Below, one piece after another: positions 7,994 through 19,779 of a stretch of DNA of 29,713 bases (its first letter is position 1; every line of letters starts with the position of its first letter). The translations under genes and the position numbers were made by a program. A model generated the notes under the pieces. That model ran no database searches. It had not been told where the DNA came from and was given only the letters and a program-made list of their open reading frames with translations. Source of the DNA: Alphaproteobacteria bacterium UBA1303 (GTDB lineage: Bacteria; Pseudomonadota; Alphaproteobacteria; Micropepsales; Micropepsaceae); the NCBI GenBank assembly GCA_002307315.1, contig DBTZ01000040.1, positions 31,797 to 61,509 of the forward strand. The letters run 5' to 3'.

Positions 7994-8689
7994 ATGCCGG
8001 TAAAAAACACCTTCTTTGCCTTGTTGCGGCAATCGTTGACCTCCGGGCATTTCCGTAGCGCCGGTGCGCAGTTCATGGGTGTTGCACTCGTCCTGCTGCT
8101 TTCGGGCATGGTGATGCTGGGGTCGGACATCAACGCCCTGAACGGCCATTTCCGGCAAGTGCTTCTCACCACCAACGTGTTGGGAGAACTCGACAACATC
8201 GAACGGGAAAACGTCGGCATCGAACATTCGGTGCGCGGCTTGGCGCTGACCGGCCGCCCCGAATTCACCCGCTATTTCGTCATGCGCCGCAACAATCTTC
8301 GGTTCTCGATCAAGGCGCTGAATACCGTCGCGGACGATTGCCGGCTCGACAAACGGCAAATCCGCTCGATCGACAAGATGCTGGCAAAACGGCTCGCCGC
8401 GCTCGAACCCTACGCCTTCGATCCCAAGCGCGCACAAACGGATGTCGCCCGATTGATCGTCGATCCGGCCTTTCGCAACTATCAGCACCAGACCGACCTG
8501 ATGGTGACCGCCATGAAACGCGAGACGACGCGCATTCTGATGGCCGAGCAGGAAGCCACGCGGCAAAAGCTTAAGGAAACCTACCGGGAAGCGTTCACCA
8601 TCGTCGCCATCGCATTCCTGCTGTCGGCGTTGGGACTGTTTCTGAATTTCAGCGGGCCGTCGGTCCGGTCTCGTCGCAAACCCGAGTAA
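7994..8689 (+). CDS. Membrane protein with CHASE3-like periplasmic sensor domain, no output domain
   Basis: A 231-residue protein with a membrane segment at about 28-43, a helical extracytoplasmic part at about 44-198 and a second membrane segment at about 200-218, followed by a 12-residue basic tail. The segment ENVGIEHSVRGLALTGRPEFTRYF resembles the CHASE3 signature (helical-bundle sensor with the R-G-x-x-L-T-G turn) of histidine kinases and chemoreceptors. No HAMP, kinase, GGDEF or methyl-accepting domain follows. An in-frame TGA directly upstream fixes the earliest start at 7994; there is no clear ribosome site. It might act by partnering a separate kinase, or be a remnant of a larger receptor. 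Domain call is by pattern, not search. Confidence 0.72.
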   Translation: MPVKNTFFALLRQSLTSGHFRSAGAQFMGVALVLLLSGMVMLGSDINALNGHFRQVLLTTNVLGELDNIERENVGIEHSVRGLALTGRPEFTRYFVMRRNNLRFSIKALNTVADDCRLDKRQIRSIDKMLAKRLAALEPYAFDPKRAQTDVARLIVDPAFRNYQHQTDLMVTAMKRETTRILMAEQEATRQKLKETYREAFTIVAIAFLLSALGLFLNFSGPSVRSRRKPE

Positions 8690-8738
8690 GCGCCGATCGG
8701 CACGATGGTGCGATGCGCGCCGTGGGCGGCAACCGAAG

Positions 8739-9365
8739 CTACTTGCCCTGCAGCAGATCGTCGGCCTTGCCGTTGAGCTGTTTGGTCAGGGCCGGGGCGC
8801 CGCCGGCAAGAAGTACGGCGGCATATTCCGACCTGAGCTGGGTAAGCTGGCTGACGAAGCCTTCGAGATAGATGTCGAAAATCTTCCAACCGCCGTTCGA
8901 TTGATGCAGGCGGTAATTGAAGGTGACGGTCTGGCTTCCGGTCATCTTGCTCATCACCACCTTGTCGGTGCCGCGCGCCTTGGCCGCCGGATCGACGACG
9001 AATTTTTCGCCGCCGTAGCCGTCGAAATTGCTGGCGTACTCGGCCACCGTTTTGCGGGTGAACGCGTTCAGAAGATCGCCGCGTTCCTTGTCGGAAAGGC
9101 TCGCCCACTTGGTGCCGACCGCCGCGCGCAGCATGCTGGCAAGATCGAAGCTCTTTTCGACCGCCGGCTTGAGCTTCTCGTAGCGGCCCTTCACCCCGAG
9201 CGCCTTGGCATGCTTCATCGAATCGAGCAGCGTGTCGTAGAAGCTCTGCACCGGCTGCACTGCCGGATCGGGCGCATCGGCATAAGCCGGCGCAACGCAG
9301 CAGAACGATAGAATCGCCAACGCTGCGATGCGGCTTGCGCGCAGCCAATCATACATTTTGTTCAT
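8739..9365 (-). CDS. hpnM: HpnM, hopanoid-associated MlaC/Ttg2D-family periplasmic lipid-binding protein
   Basis: A 208-residue protein with a signal peptide (residues 1 to about 28, ending PAYADA) and an MlaC-type fold. Recognisable pieces are VQSFYDTLLDSMKHAKALG, the YEKLKPAVEKSFDL region, the WASLSDKERGDLLNAFTRKT helix, and WKIFDIYLEGFVSQLTQLRSEY near the C-terminus. The MlaC family carries lipids across the periplasm; the HpnM branch is found in hopanoid producers. It is the second gene after ispA on the same strand (77-bp gap), and ispH-hpnH lie head-to-head with that pair, which supports the hopanoid assignment over plain MlaC. Ligand is not known from sequence. Confidence 0.82.
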   Translation of the reverse strand: MNKMYDWLRASRIAALAILSFCCVAPAYADAPDPAVQPVQSFYDTLLDSMKHAKALGVKGRYEKLKPAVEKSFDLASMLRAAVGTKWASLSDKERGDLLNAFTRKTVAEYASNFDGYGGEKFVVDPAAKARGTDKVVMSKMTGSQTVTFNYRLHQSNGGWKIFDIYLEGFVSQLTQLRSEYAAVLLAGGAPALTKQLNGKADDLLQGK

Positions 9366-9442
9366 GTCCGTACGGCTCCGTAATGGTTGCGACGACTTTA
9401 TCCCCGGTTGCAGGCGGAATAAACGATCCTTCGCGTAAGGTT

Positions 9443-10354
9443 TTATTTCTCCCGGCCGATCAGATAGGGCGGCAGAGCGCGCAACGGCTCGGCCCGCTCG
9501 TCATAGGCCGCCAGCGCATCGACCGCCCGCCGGGCGATTTTCGCCGCTTCGGCTTTGGCGCCTTCGATGCCGAACAGCGATACCAGCGTCGCTTTGCCGT
9601 GCTCTTGATCCTTGCCCACCGCCTTGCCGGTTTTTTCCGCCGTGCTGGTGACGTCGAGCAAATCGTCGGTGATCTGGAACACCAGCCCCATGTCGCAGGC
9701 ATAGGCGCGCATCGCCGCAATGTCGGCTTCGCCGGCCCGGCCGAGGATGGCGCCCGCTTCGCAGGCGAATTCGAACAATTGTCCGGTCTTCAGCCGTTGC
9801 AGCAATTTAATCTCTTCGGCGTCGAACCGGCGCTGCTCGGCCAGCATGTCGATCATCTGCCCGCCGATCATGCCGTCGGCGCCTGCTGCCTGGGCCAGAC
9901 GCGAAACCAGGGCGCAGCGCACGGCAGGATCGGGGTGGGTGTCGGGATGGGCGAGGAATGCGAAGGCGATGGTTAATAATGCATCGCCGGCGAGAATCGC
10001 GGTGGCCTCGTCGAAGGCCCTGTGGGCGGTCGGCCGCCCGCGGCGCAAATCATCGTTGTCCATCGCCGGCAGGTCGTCATGCACCAGCGAATAGGTATGC
10101 AGCACCTCGATCGCCGCGGCGGTGCGCAGTGCGCCTTCGCGCGGGGCGCCGAACAGGCCGGCCCCTTGCAGCACCAGAAACGGCCGAAGCCGTTTGCCGC
10201 CGGCAAACGTAGCGTAGGCCATCGCCTCGAAAATCCGCCCGTGCAGGCCATGTGGCTGAGGCAGCAATCGTTTCAATGCGTCTTCGACGTCTTGAGCGCA
10301 CTGGGTCAATGTCCGCATAAGTTGTGCGGTTTTTTCGGTTTTTCTCTCGGCCAT
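9443..10354 (-). CDS. ispA: Short-chain polyprenyl diphosphate synthase, probably farnesyl diphosphate synthase
   Basis: Condenses isopentenyl diphosphate with allylic primers, giving the farnesyl diphosphate used for squalene and hopanoids. The 303-residue protein has the GGKRLRP motif at residues 52-58, the first aspartate-rich motif DDLPAMD at 93-99 (with the two-residue insertion of bacterial FPP synthases) followed by NDDLRRG, and the second aspartate-rich motif DDLLD at 230-234. Product length cannot be proven; geranylgeranyl diphosphate is the alternative. It is the first gene of the ispA-hpnM pair and divergent from ispH with 197 bp between starts. Confidence 0.9.
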   Translation of the reverse strand: MAERKTEKTAQLMRTLTQCAQDVEDALKRLLPQPHGLHGRIFEAMAYATFAGGKRLRPFLVLQGAGLFGAPREGALRTAAAIEVLHTYSLVHDDLPAMDNDDLRRGRPTAHRAFDEATAILAGDALLTIAFAFLAHPDTHPDPAVRCALVSRLAQAAGADGMIGGQMIDMLAEQRRFDAEEIKLLQRLKTGQLFEFACEAGAILGRAGEADIAAMRAYACDMGLVFQITDDLLDVTSTAEKTGKAVGKDQEHGKATLVSLFGIEGAKAEAAKIARRAVDALAAYDERAEPLRALPPYLIGREK

Positions 10355-10415
10355 GCCGTCTTTCCCGACGTTTCTGCGGTCATCTATCTAGCTCAATTCT
10401 TAATAACCACAAAGC

Positions 10416-10440
10416 TTCCGTCATGACATAGCGGACGGAA
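10416..10440. promoter_or_regulatory. Inverted repeat in the ispA/ispH divergent promoter region
   Basis: TTCCGTC (10416-10422) and GACGGAA (10434-10440) form a perfect 7-bp inverted repeat spaced by 11 bases in the shared upstream region. The 18-bp centre-to-centre spacing would suit a dimeric regulator binding one face of the helix, or it may be an RNA hairpin. No promoter boxes could be fixed with confidence. Confidence 0.35.
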
Positions 10441-10551
10441 CATGTTAGGCAAATATGACATTCTTGTTTAGAGCACTTCTGAATGCCGGCCTCTCTGCGG
10501 CGCATGGGGACGGCGGCGGTTGGTGTCGCGATGCGCCGGGAGTCATGAAAG

Positions 10552-11490
10552 ATGCGGGTAGTTCTTGCCCAACCGCGTGGGTTTTGCGCCGGCGTCGTGC
10601 GGGCGATCAATACGGTCGAACGCGCGCTGGAGAAGTACGGCGAGCCGGTTTATGTCCGCCACGAGATCGTACACAACCGCCACGTGGTCGAAACCCTGAA
10701 GGCCAAGGGCGCGGTATTCGTCGAGGAACTCGACGAGATTCCCGACGGCGCGGTGACGGTGTTCAGCGCCCACGGGGTGCCGCCCAAGGTGGTCGAAATG
10801 GCAATGAGCCGGGCCTTGCCGGTCCTCGACGCCACCTGTCCCTTGGTGTCCAAGGTGCATGGCCAGGGCAAGCGCTATGTCGCGCAAGGGCGAACGCTGA
10901 TTCTGATCGGTCATGCCGGGCATCCGGAAGTCGAAGGCACTATGGGGCAAGTCGGCGCGCCGGTGCATCTGGTGCAGTCGGAGAACGACGTGGCGGCGCT
11001 GACCGTTCCCGAAAACACCCCGGTGGCCTATGTCACCCAGACCACGCTGTCGATCGACGACACCCGCAACGTGATCGCCGCTTTGAAGCGCCGTTTCACC
11101 GATATCGTCGGGCCGGAGACCACCGACATCTGCTATGCCACCCAGAATCGTCAGACCGCGGTGCGCGAATTGTGTAAGATCGTCGATCTGATCCTGGTGG
11201 TCGGGGCCAAGAACAGCTCGAACTCCAACCGTCTGTGCGAGATCGGCCGCGAAGAAGGCCTGCCGAGCTACCTGATCGCCGATTCCCACGAACTCGATCC
11301 CGCCTGGGTGAAGGGGGTTGCGACCATCGGCATCACCGCTGGCGCCTCGGCCCCCGAAGCGCTGGTCGAAAACGTCATTGCCGCGCTCAAAGAGATCGAT
11401 CCCTCGGCGGAGGTATCGCAGATGGACGGAAAGAAGGAACATATCGAATTCAAGCTTCCCGCCGAACTTCAAGATCAGGACAACGCGTAA
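10552..11490 (+). CDS. ispH: 4-hydroxy-3-methylbut-2-enyl diphosphate reductase
   Basis: Last enzyme of the MEP pathway; an oxygen-sensitive 4Fe-4S protein giving IPP and DMAPP. The 312-residue protein has the three cluster cysteines at C12 (PRGFCAGV), C96 (DATCPL) and C194 (DICYATQ). The substrate-pocket residues are at H41, H74, H124 and E126, in step with the E. coli numbering. The ATG at 10552 puts C12 at the family position; GGGAG about 10 bp upstream is the ribosome site. An ATG 7 bp upstream is out of frame. The stop overlaps hpnH by one base (TAATG), so the MEP enzyme and the hopanoid side-chain enzyme are coupled. Confidence 0.97.
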   Translation: MRVVLAQPRGFCAGVVRAINTVERALEKYGEPVYVRHEIVHNRHVVETLKAKGAVFVEELDEIPDGAVTVFSAHGVPPKVVEMAMSRALPVLDATCPLVSKVHGQGKRYVAQGRTLILIGHAGHPEVEGTMGQVGAPVHLVQSENDVAALTVPENTPVAYVTQTTLSIDDTRNVIAALKRRFTDIVGPETTDICYATQNRQTAVRELCKIVDLILVVGAKNSSNSNRLCEIGREEGLPSYLIADSHELDPAWVKGVATIGITAGASAPEALVENVIAALKEIDPSAEVSQMDGKKEHIEFKLPAELQDQDNA

Positions 11491-12620
11491 TGGCCATTCC
11501 GTTCAAACAAGAAGCCCGTATTGCCGCCTATGTGATGAAGCAGCATCTTTCCGGTAAAAAGCGTTATCCCCTGGTGCTGATGCTGGAGCCGCTATTCCGC
11601 TGCAACCTCAAATGTCAGGGCTGCGGCAAGATCGACTATCCCGACGATATTCTCAACCTGCGCCTCTCCTATGACGAGTGCATGAACGCGATCGACGAAT
11701 GCGGCGCGCCCTGCGTCTCGATTGCCGGCGGCGAGCCGCTGCTGCACCACGAGATGCCGCAGATCGTCGACGGCTACGTCAAGCAGAACAAGTTCGTCAT
11801 TCTCTGCACCAACGCGCTGCTGCTCCACAAAAAGATCGACGACTACCGGCCGCATGCCAACTTCACCTGGTCGATTCATCTCGACGGCGACCGCGAGATG
11901 CACGACAAGGCGGTGTGCCTGAAGGGCACCTACGATAAGGCGGTGGCGGCGATCAAGCTTGCCAAGGGCAAGGGGTTCCGTACCCAGATCAACTGCACCC
12001 TGTTCAACGACGCCGACCCGGCGCGCACCGGCGCCTTCTTCGACGAGATGATGGCGATGGGGGTGGACGGCATCACCATTTCGCCCGGCTACGCCTACGA
12101 GCGCGCCGCGGCGCAGGATCACTTTTTATCGCGGCAGAAGACCCGCGATCTCTTTCGCACCCTTTTCGCCCGCGGCAAGACGGCGAAGACCAAATGGCAG
12201 TTCACCCAATCCGGCCTGTTTCTCGATTTTCTCGCCGGCAACCAAACCTACAAGTGCTCGCCGTGGTCGATGCCGTGCCGCTCGGTGTTCGGCTGGCAGA
12301 AGCCGTGCTACCTTTTGGGCGAGGGCTATGTGAAGACCTTTGCCGAACTGCTGGACGGCACCGATTGGGATAAATACGGCGTCGGCAACTACGAGAAATG
12401 CGCCAATTGCATGGTGCATTGCGGCTTTGAAGGCACCGCGGTGGCCGATGCGGTGACGCATCCCTTCAAGCCGATGCTGCAGGCCGTGCGCGGCATCGTG
12501 ACCGACGGCGAAATGGCCCCCGACATCCCGCTCGATAAGCAGCGGCCGGCGGAATACGTCTTCGTCCGCCATGTCGAAGAACGCCTGGCCGAGATCAAGG
12601 CGCAGAAAACCGGCACTTGA
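11490..12620 (+). CDS. hpnH: HpnH, radical SAM adenosyl-hopanoid synthase
   Basis: Radical SAM enzyme that joins a 5'-deoxyadenosyl group to diploptene, the first step from C30 to C35 extended hopanoids. The 376-residue protein has the CxxxCxxC cluster motif at C38, C42 and C45 (CNLKCQGC), the SIAGGEPLLH segment that contacts SAM, and a C-terminal cysteine set (YEKCANCMVHCGFEG) usual for this family. The start codon shares a base with the ispH stop. This gene is the best evidence that the organism makes extended hopanoids; the squalene-hopene cyclase and other hpn genes must lie elsewhere. Confidence 0.95.
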   Translation: MAIPFKQEARIAAYVMKQHLSGKKRYPLVLMLEPLFRCNLKCQGCGKIDYPDDILNLRLSYDECMNAIDECGAPCVSIAGGEPLLHHEMPQIVDGYVKQNKFVILCTNALLLHKKIDDYRPHANFTWSIHLDGDREMHDKAVCLKGTYDKAVAAIKLAKGKGFRTQINCTLFNDADPARTGAFFDEMMAMGVDGITISPGYAYERAAAQDHFLSRQKTRDLFRTLFARGKTAKTKWQFTQSGLFLDFLAGNQTYKCSPWSMPCRSVFGWQKPCYLLGEGYVKTFAELLDGTDWDKYGVGNYEKCANCMVHCGFEGTAVADAVTHPFKPMLQAVRGIVTDGEMAPDIPLDKQRPAEYVFVRHVEERLAEIKAQKTGT

Positions 12621-12642
12621 CGCGCCGCATCCGAAGATAAAA

Positions 12643-12671
12643 AAACGGCCCGGAATTGTTCCGGGCCGTTT
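12643..12671. terminator. Strong bidirectional intrinsic terminator
   Basis: AAACGGCCCGGAA (12643-12655) pairs perfectly over 13 bp with TTCCGGGCCGTTT (12659-12671) around a 3-base loop. A run of A precedes the stem, giving a U-tract on the minus strand. It sits between the convergent hpnH and mlaC stop codons and should end both. Confidence 0.88.
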
Positions 12672-12694
12672 CGTCTGTAAACGGATAAAATAGG

Positions 12695-13354
12695 TTATCT
12701 CTTCTTCTTCTCGGCCTTGACCTGTTCGGTCTTGGTTTTAAGCACGCCGATCAGCGCTTTGATGTCGCCGCCGTGCTGGCCGAGGAACCCGGTGAAATCG
12801 TCGCGTTGGGTCTGGCGCAGCCACACCCCTTCGGCCGACATGTCGACGACGGTGAACTTGCCGCCCGCATTTTCCAGACGGAACAGCACCGACAGCGGCT
12901 TTTCGCCCGGCTTGGAAGGATCGACCAGCGTGGTCTTGACCACGGTGTCGCCCGGCGTCGGCGAATAGGAGCCGGTCACCTTCAGCGTCTGATCGGTGAA
13001 CTTGTCGAAATAGCCCTGATAGACCGCCAGGGCATAATCCTTATAGGCGGCGTTGTAGGCGGCAATGTCCGCCGGCGAGGCGCTGCGGCGGTACTGGCCG
13101 AGAGTGTATTCGGATACCGACTTGAGATCGATCAGTCCAAGCAAAAAGTCCTGGCATTTGGCGCGGCGCTGCTCCTTGGTCAGCGACTTTTCCGTCAAAA
13201 TCGCCGTTCCCTTCTGCACCGTGTCGCCGACGAATTGTTCGGCCGGCGTAGCCGCTTGCGCCGCGGGGATCGCAATCAATCCCGCCGTCGCCACCGCCGC
13301 CGCCAGCAGCATCCGCCGCATCATCATAACTTTTCCGGTAATTCCGTTGCGCAT
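12695..13354 (-). CDS. mlaC: MlaC/Ttg2D-family periplasmic phospholipid-binding protein
   Basis: A 219-residue secreted protein. A signal peptide with hydrophobic core LLAAAVATAGLIAIPA ends at AQA, about residue 34. The mature part shows the MlaC pattern: a helical N-terminal half (CQDFLLGLIDLKSVSEYTLG, AYNAAYKDYALAVYQGYF) and a beta half (VVKTTLVDP, LSVLFRLENAGGKFTVVDMS, EGVWLRQTQRDDFTGFL). It would carry phospholipid between an MlaA complex and an inner-membrane MlaFEDB transporter. A GAGGAG lies 8 bp before the ATG at 13354, which decides that start over the internal MMM cluster. It follows mlaA with a 71-bp gap. No mlaFED genes are in the window. Confidence 0.87.
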   Translation of the reverse strand: MRNGITGKVMMMRRMLLAAAVATAGLIAIPAAQAATPAEQFVGDTVQKGTAILTEKSLTKEQRRAKCQDFLLGLIDLKSVSEYTLGQYRRSASPADIAAYNAAYKDYALAVYQGYFDKFTDQTLKVTGSYSPTPGDTVVKTTLVDPSKPGEKPLSVLFRLENAGGKFTVVDMSAEGVWLRQTQRDDFTGFLGQHGGDIKALIGVLKTKTEQVKAEKKKR

Positions 13355-13425
13355 ATCCGATACTCCTCAAATAGAGCGTAGGTAATATCAGGAAACGCCG
13401 GCGCCAGCCAATGACAAGATGCAAA

Positions 13426-14103
13426 TTAGGGAATTTCTCCACCGGTCTGGCCGGCGCGATGTTGACGGTAGAGACTGCGCACCGTGGAATAATAATCGAG
13501 CGAGGCGCGTTCAATATCGTCGAGCGTTGCGAGGCTTTGGCTGCGTGCATCGACGATAGTCAAGGTTTTTCGGGCCGCAATCCACCAGACGTATTGCTTG
13601 TACTGGATGCTAAACCCGGGATCGAGTGCGATGTCGCCGATGTAACCTACGGCATCGCGCGGGTTGCACGGGCCGATCAGCGGCAGCATCAGATAGGGAG
13701 TATCGCCCCAGCCCCAAACCGCCAGGGTGGTGCCGAAATCGGTGGTGTGATCGGGGATGCCGGCCTCGCCGGCCGCATCCCTCAAACCGGCCGGGCCGAA
13801 AACCAGATTGGCGGTAAAGCGCGCCAGCGTTCGCCCGGCTTCGTGGGGATTGCCCTGCAAGATGTCGTTGGCAAACACCACCGGCTGGTTTGCGGTGGTC
13901 AAAAGGGCATGAAGCGCCCGGCGCACGCCGGCCGGTACGCCTTCGGCGTAATGCTCCGCGATCGGGCGCAGCACACTGCGGTCCATCCGGACATTCATCT
14001 CGAAGGTCCGCCGGTTGGCGGTTTCATACGGATCGTAACCTGGATCCGGTCCGCCGGCGCAGGCCGCCAGCAGCCCCGCCAGGACGACGGTCAACAAACG
14101 CAT
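13426..14103 (-). CDS. mlaA: MlaA/VacJ-family outer-membrane lipoprotein
   Basis: A 225-residue lipoprotein. The lipobox is LLAAC, with the lipidated cysteine at residue 15. The family core starts at YDPYETANRRTFEMNVRMD and continues with the VFANDILQGNPHEAGRTLARF segment, a GIPDHTTDFGTTLAVWG loop and YLMLPLIGPCNPRDAVG. MlaA sits in the inner leaflet of the outer membrane, usually with a porin, and removes phospholipid from the outer leaflet for return by MlaC. It is the first gene of the leftward mlaA-mlaC pair and divergent from the ArsR-methyltransferase gene. A second, distinct mlaA copy occurs at 23930-24679. Confidence 0.9.
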   Translation of the reverse strand: MRLLTVVLAGLLAACAGGPDPGYDPYETANRRTFEMNVRMDRSVLRPIAEHYAEGVPAGVRRALHALLTTANQPVVFANDILQGNPHEAGRTLARFTANLVFGPAGLRDAAGEAGIPDHTTDFGTTLAVWGWGDTPYLMLPLIGPCNPRDAVGYIGDIALDPGFSIQYKQYVWWIAARKTLTIVDARSQSLATLDDIERASLDYYSTVRSLYRQHRAGQTGGEIP

Positions 14104-14183
14104 ACTTCCCCCAACTACCCCGATTTTGCAGAAAATATTAACTCAGGTTCACGACTTAGTCTTGCTGCATTTTGCATAATGAC

Positions 14184-14199
14184 ATAAAGATATGTTTAT
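14184..14199. promoter_or_regulatory. Palindromic operator candidate for the ArsR-type regulator
   Basis: ATAAAGATATGTTTAT is a 16-bp palindrome with 7 of 8 base pairs matching. It lies 21 bp before the ArsR-methyltransferase start, in the only spacer upstream of the operon, and likely overlaps the promoter. AT-rich palindromes of this size are typical ArsR-family sites; autoregulation is inferred. Confidence 0.5.
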
Positions 14200-14220
14200 A
14201 TGTGTTGAGGAGTGGCGTAT

Positions 14221-15192
14221 ATGGACAAGCTCGTCGCCATGCTGCGGGCTGCCGGCGACCCGACGCGGTTGCGTCTGTTGCTGTTGCTGCGTCAAGTCGA
14301 ATTGACGGTCAGCGAGCTGATCGAAATCGTCGGACAGAGCCAGCCGCGGGTGTCGCGGCATCTGAAGCTGCTTTGCGAAGCCGGTCTGCTGGAGCGGTTT
14401 AAGGAGGGAAGCTGGGTGTTTCACCGCGCGGTCGAGGATGGGGCGGGGGCGCTGTTGACGGCGCTGCTGTCCGAGTTGGCGGCGGAAGAACCGTCCATCC
14501 TGGCGCTCGACAAAGCCCGGCTGTCGCAAGTGCGGCTTGAGCGGGCCAAACAGGCGGCGGCGTTTTTCAAGGCCAACGCCTCGGAATGGAATCGCATCCG
14601 GGCTTTGCATGCCCCCGACAAGGATGTCGAAGTGGCGATTCTGAACCGGCTGGGCAATGCGCCGATCGAAAATCTGCTCGACGCCGGCACCGGCACCGGA
14701 CGGATGCTGGAACTTCTGGGCGGGCGGGTCAAACGCGCGGTCGGCGTCGACGTCAGCCCGGAAATGCTCGCCATCGCCCGCGATAAGTTGGCGAAGCCGG
14801 AGTTGTCCCATTGCCGGGTTCGCCTCGGCGACATCTTCCGGTTGCCGTTCGACGGCGGCGAGGCCGGTTTCGACGCCGTTCTGTTCCATCAGGTCTTGCA
14901 TTACCTCGACGATCCCGCCGCCGCGGTGGCGGAAGCGGCGCGGACGATGCGCAAGGGCGGGCGGCTGCTGATCGCCGATTTTGCGCCGCACGAGTTGGAA
15001 TTCTTGCGCACCGATTTCGCCCATCGCCGGCTCGGCTTTTCCGACAAGGAAGTCCAGGGTTGGTTGCATGCGGCGAAACTGAAATATCTCGGCGCCGAGG
15101 CAATCGCACCGCACGGTTCTGCGGCGGACAAGCTCACGGTAAAACTGTGGCTGGCGGCGTCGCCGCCGGCCGCGAAAGCGGAGGCGACATGA
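14221..15192 (+). CDS. ArsR-family regulator fused to SAM-dependent methyltransferase (methionine-cycle regulator type)
   Basis: A 323-residue two-domain protein. Residues 1 to about 90 form an ArsR winged helix: AAGDPTRLRLLLLL, LTVSELIEIVGQSQPRVSRH, then LLCEAGLLERFKEGSWVFHR. Residues about 150-300 form a class I methyltransferase, with motif I LLDAGTGTGR around D154, VGVDVSPEMLAIAR, and a motif IV-like DAVLFHQVLHYL. The metal-binding CVCDL motif of arsenic and cadmium sensors is absent. Its place at the head of metF-metH suggests sensing SAM or S-adenosylhomocysteine. ATG at 14221 has GAGGAG 8 bp upstream; a GTG at 14212 overlaps that site and is rejected. The stop overlaps metF by 4 bp. 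Whether the domain still methylates anything is unknown. Confidence 0.88.
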   Translation: MDKLVAMLRAAGDPTRLRLLLLLRQVELTVSELIEIVGQSQPRVSRHLKLLCEAGLLERFKEGSWVFHRAVEDGAGALLTALLSELAAEEPSILALDKARLSQVRLERAKQAAAFFKANASEWNRIRALHAPDKDVEVAILNRLGNAPIENLLDAGTGTGRMLELLGGRVKRAVGVDVSPEMLAIARDKLAKPELSHCRVRLGDIFRLPFDGGEAGFDAVLFHQVLHYLDDPAAAVAEAARTMRKGGRLLIADFAPHELEFLRTDFAHRRLGFSDKEVQGWLHAAKLKYLGAEAIAPHGSAADKLTVKLWLAASPPAAKAEAT

Positions 15193-16066
15193 GCCTGAAG
15201 GATATCGTCAACACCACCGGGCGGATCGCCGCCTCGTTCGAGTTCTTTCCGCCCCGGACGCCGGAAATGGAGGCGCAGCTTTGGCGCGCGATCAAGCGGC
15301 TGGAACCGCTCGATCCCGATTTCGTTTCGGTGACCTACGGCGCCGGCGGTTCGACCCGCGAGCGCACCCACGCCACCGTCAAACGCATCGTCGACGAGAC
15401 CTCGCTGAAGCCGGCGGCGCATCTGACCTGCGTCGCCGCCACCAAGGCCGAAACTCAGGAGATCGTCCGCGCCTACTGGAAGGCCGGGGTGCGCCATATC
15501 GTGGCCCTGCGCGGCGACATGCCCGACGGCCAGCCCTATGCGCCGCATCCGGATGGCTATCGTTCCACGCCGGCGTTGATCGCCGGCATCCGCGAGGTGG
15601 CGCCGTTCGAGATCTCGGTCTCCTGCTATCCCGAAAGCCATCCCCAGTCGCCCAGCTTCGGCCACGACATCGATCTGCTCAAAGAGAAGATCGACGCCGG
15701 CGCCACCCGCGCCATCGCCCAGTTCTGCTTTCTGCCCGAAGCGCTGGCGCGCTTACGCGAACGCGCCGAGGCGGCGGGCATTGCCATCCCCATCATCCCG
15801 GGGCTGATGCCGACCACCAATTATTCCGGCATTGCGCGGATGGCGGCCAAGTGCGGCGCTTCGATCCCGCGCTGGCTGGCGCGGGTTTACGACGGGCTCG
15901 ACGACGATCCCGAAAGCCGCAAGATCATTTCCGCCGCCGTGATGGCCGAGCAGGTGTACGATCTGGTCGCCTTAGGCTTCGAGCACTTCCATTTCTACAC
16001 GTTGAATCAAGCCGATCTGACCTATGCCGCCTGCCGGATTCTCGGGTTGCGGCCGAAGGAGACGAC

Positions 16067-16070
<4 letters not shown>
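15189..16070 (+). CDS. metF: 5,10-methylenetetrahydrofolate reductase
   Basis: Flavoenzyme that reduces methylene-THF to methyl-THF, the methyl donor for MetH. The 293-residue single-domain (bacterial-length) protein has E18 in the ASFEFFPPRTPE motif (E. coli E28), the VTYGAGGSTRERT segment, D110 in ALRGDMP (E. coli D120), and FEHFHFYTLNQADL near the C-terminus, which binds NADH/folate in the family. It is bracketed by 4-bp ATGA overlaps with the upstream regulator and the downstream metH, so all three should be made together and respond to the same operator. Confidence 0.96.
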
Positions 16071-19759
<3,689 letters not shown>

Positions 19760-19779
19760 CCCCCGCGCCCGCAAAAAAC

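Noticed and set aside
10455..11177. A 240-codon plus-strand frame overlapping ispH in another phase
   Set aside because: ispH carries all cluster cysteines at the correct positions; the alternative product is Arg/Gly-rich with no similarity.
14104..14220. A SAM or SAH riboswitch ahead of the methionine operon
   Set aside because: The 117-bp spacer is taken up by the divergent mlaA upstream region and a protein-type palindrome; no riboswitch core or pseudoknot pattern is visible.
15760..16066. A cobalamin riboswitch controlling metH
   Set aside because: metH starts inside the metF stop codon, leaving no leader; no B12-box-like sequence was seen.
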